IMG/VR virus record: IMGVR_UViG_3300007071_000003 | Coordinates: 1-42,404 of that record | Source of the DNA: a virus | DNA length: 42,404 bases | Direction: 5' to 3' (one strand) | Part shown: piece after piece, positions 42,003 to 42,404 of the stretch | How the letters are laid out: every line of letters starts with the position of its first letter | How positions within the stretch are numbered: position 1 is the stretch's first letter | Notes under the pieces: generated by a model | What the model saw: the letters and a program-made list of their open reading frames with translations, nothing else | Databases searched by the model: none | Told to the model about the DNA's origin: nothing | Made by a program: the position numbers and the translations under genes

Positions 42003-42404
42003 ATGAGCTTCTCATCATCATTGCACCATCAGTCATTGCACCATCATCAGGATCACCGGCAGGATCACCAGCACGAGCAGGAACAGTATATCCGCGCGCT
42101 CTTAGCCCAACCTCACGGCTGTACCACCTGGCCGGCCCTCCATACCTACCTCTCCCACTACGGTATCCACTTCCCTTCTCCAGAGGCACTCCGTAGCTGG
42201 TATCGCCGCCGCCGCGCTACCATTCCCTATCCCCTTGCTCAAACACCACCACCATCACCAGTATCATCATCACCACCAGCATCACCAACAGCATCACCAA
42301 TACCAACAGTATCACCAATACCAACAGTATCACCGACGGTATCATCTCTCCATGATGCCCATGATTGTCAAACATCCGATCATCTGATGTTTCCGTCGAA
42401 AGAT
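42003..42404 (+). CDS. Truncated gene: His/Gln-rich N-terminus, HTH-like middle, Ser/Pro repeat tail
   Basis: An open frame of 134 codons runs from ATG 42003 (GGAGG ahead) to the window end without a stop. It begins with a His/Gln/Asp-rich stretch (SLHHQSLHHHQDHRQDH), then a plausible helical segment (EQYIRALLAQPHGCTTWPAL to EALRSWYRRRRATIP), then Ser/Pro/Thr repeats (an 18-bp unit repeats exactly twice). Its strong ribosome site and placement at the operon's end favour a real gene. A DNA-binding role is possible but speculative. Repeated CTATCA units lie just upstream at 41954-41990. Confidence 0.6.
   Translation, partial: MSFSSSLHHQSLHHHQDHRQDHQHEQEQYIRALLAQPHGCTTWPALHTYLSHYGIHFPSPEALRSWYRRRRATIPYPLAQTPPPSPVSSSPPASPTASPIPTVSPIPTVSPTVSSLHDAHDCQTSDHLMFPSKD

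Overview
The window is most of the genome of a tailed double-stranded DNA bacteriophage with an HK97-type capsid and a long tail. The tail tube, tape measure and tail-tip genes point to siphovirus morphology. No integrase, repressor, tRNA or CRISPR array was found, so nothing here suggests lysogeny. The host cannot be named from the sequence. It is a bacterium with peptidoglycan that uses strong Shine-Dalgarno sites and has access to cobalamin, because the phage carries a B12-dependent ribonucleotide reductase. The right edge cuts a gene. The left edge cuts a run of 15-bp repeats.

Layout. (1) Positions 54-12091, minus strand, read right to left: prohead protease/scaffold, decoration protein, major capsid protein, a holin-like protein, a class II ribonucleotide reductase, probable small terminase, large terminase interrupted by an intein, portal, a membrane coiled-coil protein and a two-domain endolysin. 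(2) Positions 12337-16402, plus strand: an unknown protein, dUTPase, two tandem proteins that look like very diverged sliding clamps, and an adenine methyltransferase. (3) Positions 16404-30338, minus strand, read right to left: connectors, tail terminator, tail tube, chaperone candidates, tape measure, tail tip and a large fibronectin-type tail fibre protein. (4) Positions 30508-31458, plus strand: a DHH-family nanoRNase-like enzyme, followed by about 1.4 kb without convincing genes but rich in repeats, palindromes and a polypyrimidine tract (candidate replication origin or regulatory region). (5) Positions 32852-42404: an unknown plus-strand gene, a minus-strand SWIM zinc-finger gene, then a compact plus-strand replication operon (small protein, SSB-like protein, primase, DnaB-type helicase, Hjc-like nuclease, unknown protein, family A DNA polymerase, RecA-like recombinase, a truncated His-rich gene).

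How it works together. Regions 2 and 5 make and protect DNA: dUTPase and ribonucleotide reductase shape the dNTP pool, the helicase, primase, polymerase and clamp candidates copy DNA, RecA and the nuclease recombine it, and the methyltransferase marks it. Regions 1 and 3 build and package the virion and lyse the cell. The gene order is unusual: the capsid module lies upstream of the terminase-portal module, and the clamp/dUTPase block on the opposite strand separates it from the tail module. Many starts were moved downstream of the longest open frame because a good ribosome binding site, or a promoter, lies between the two.
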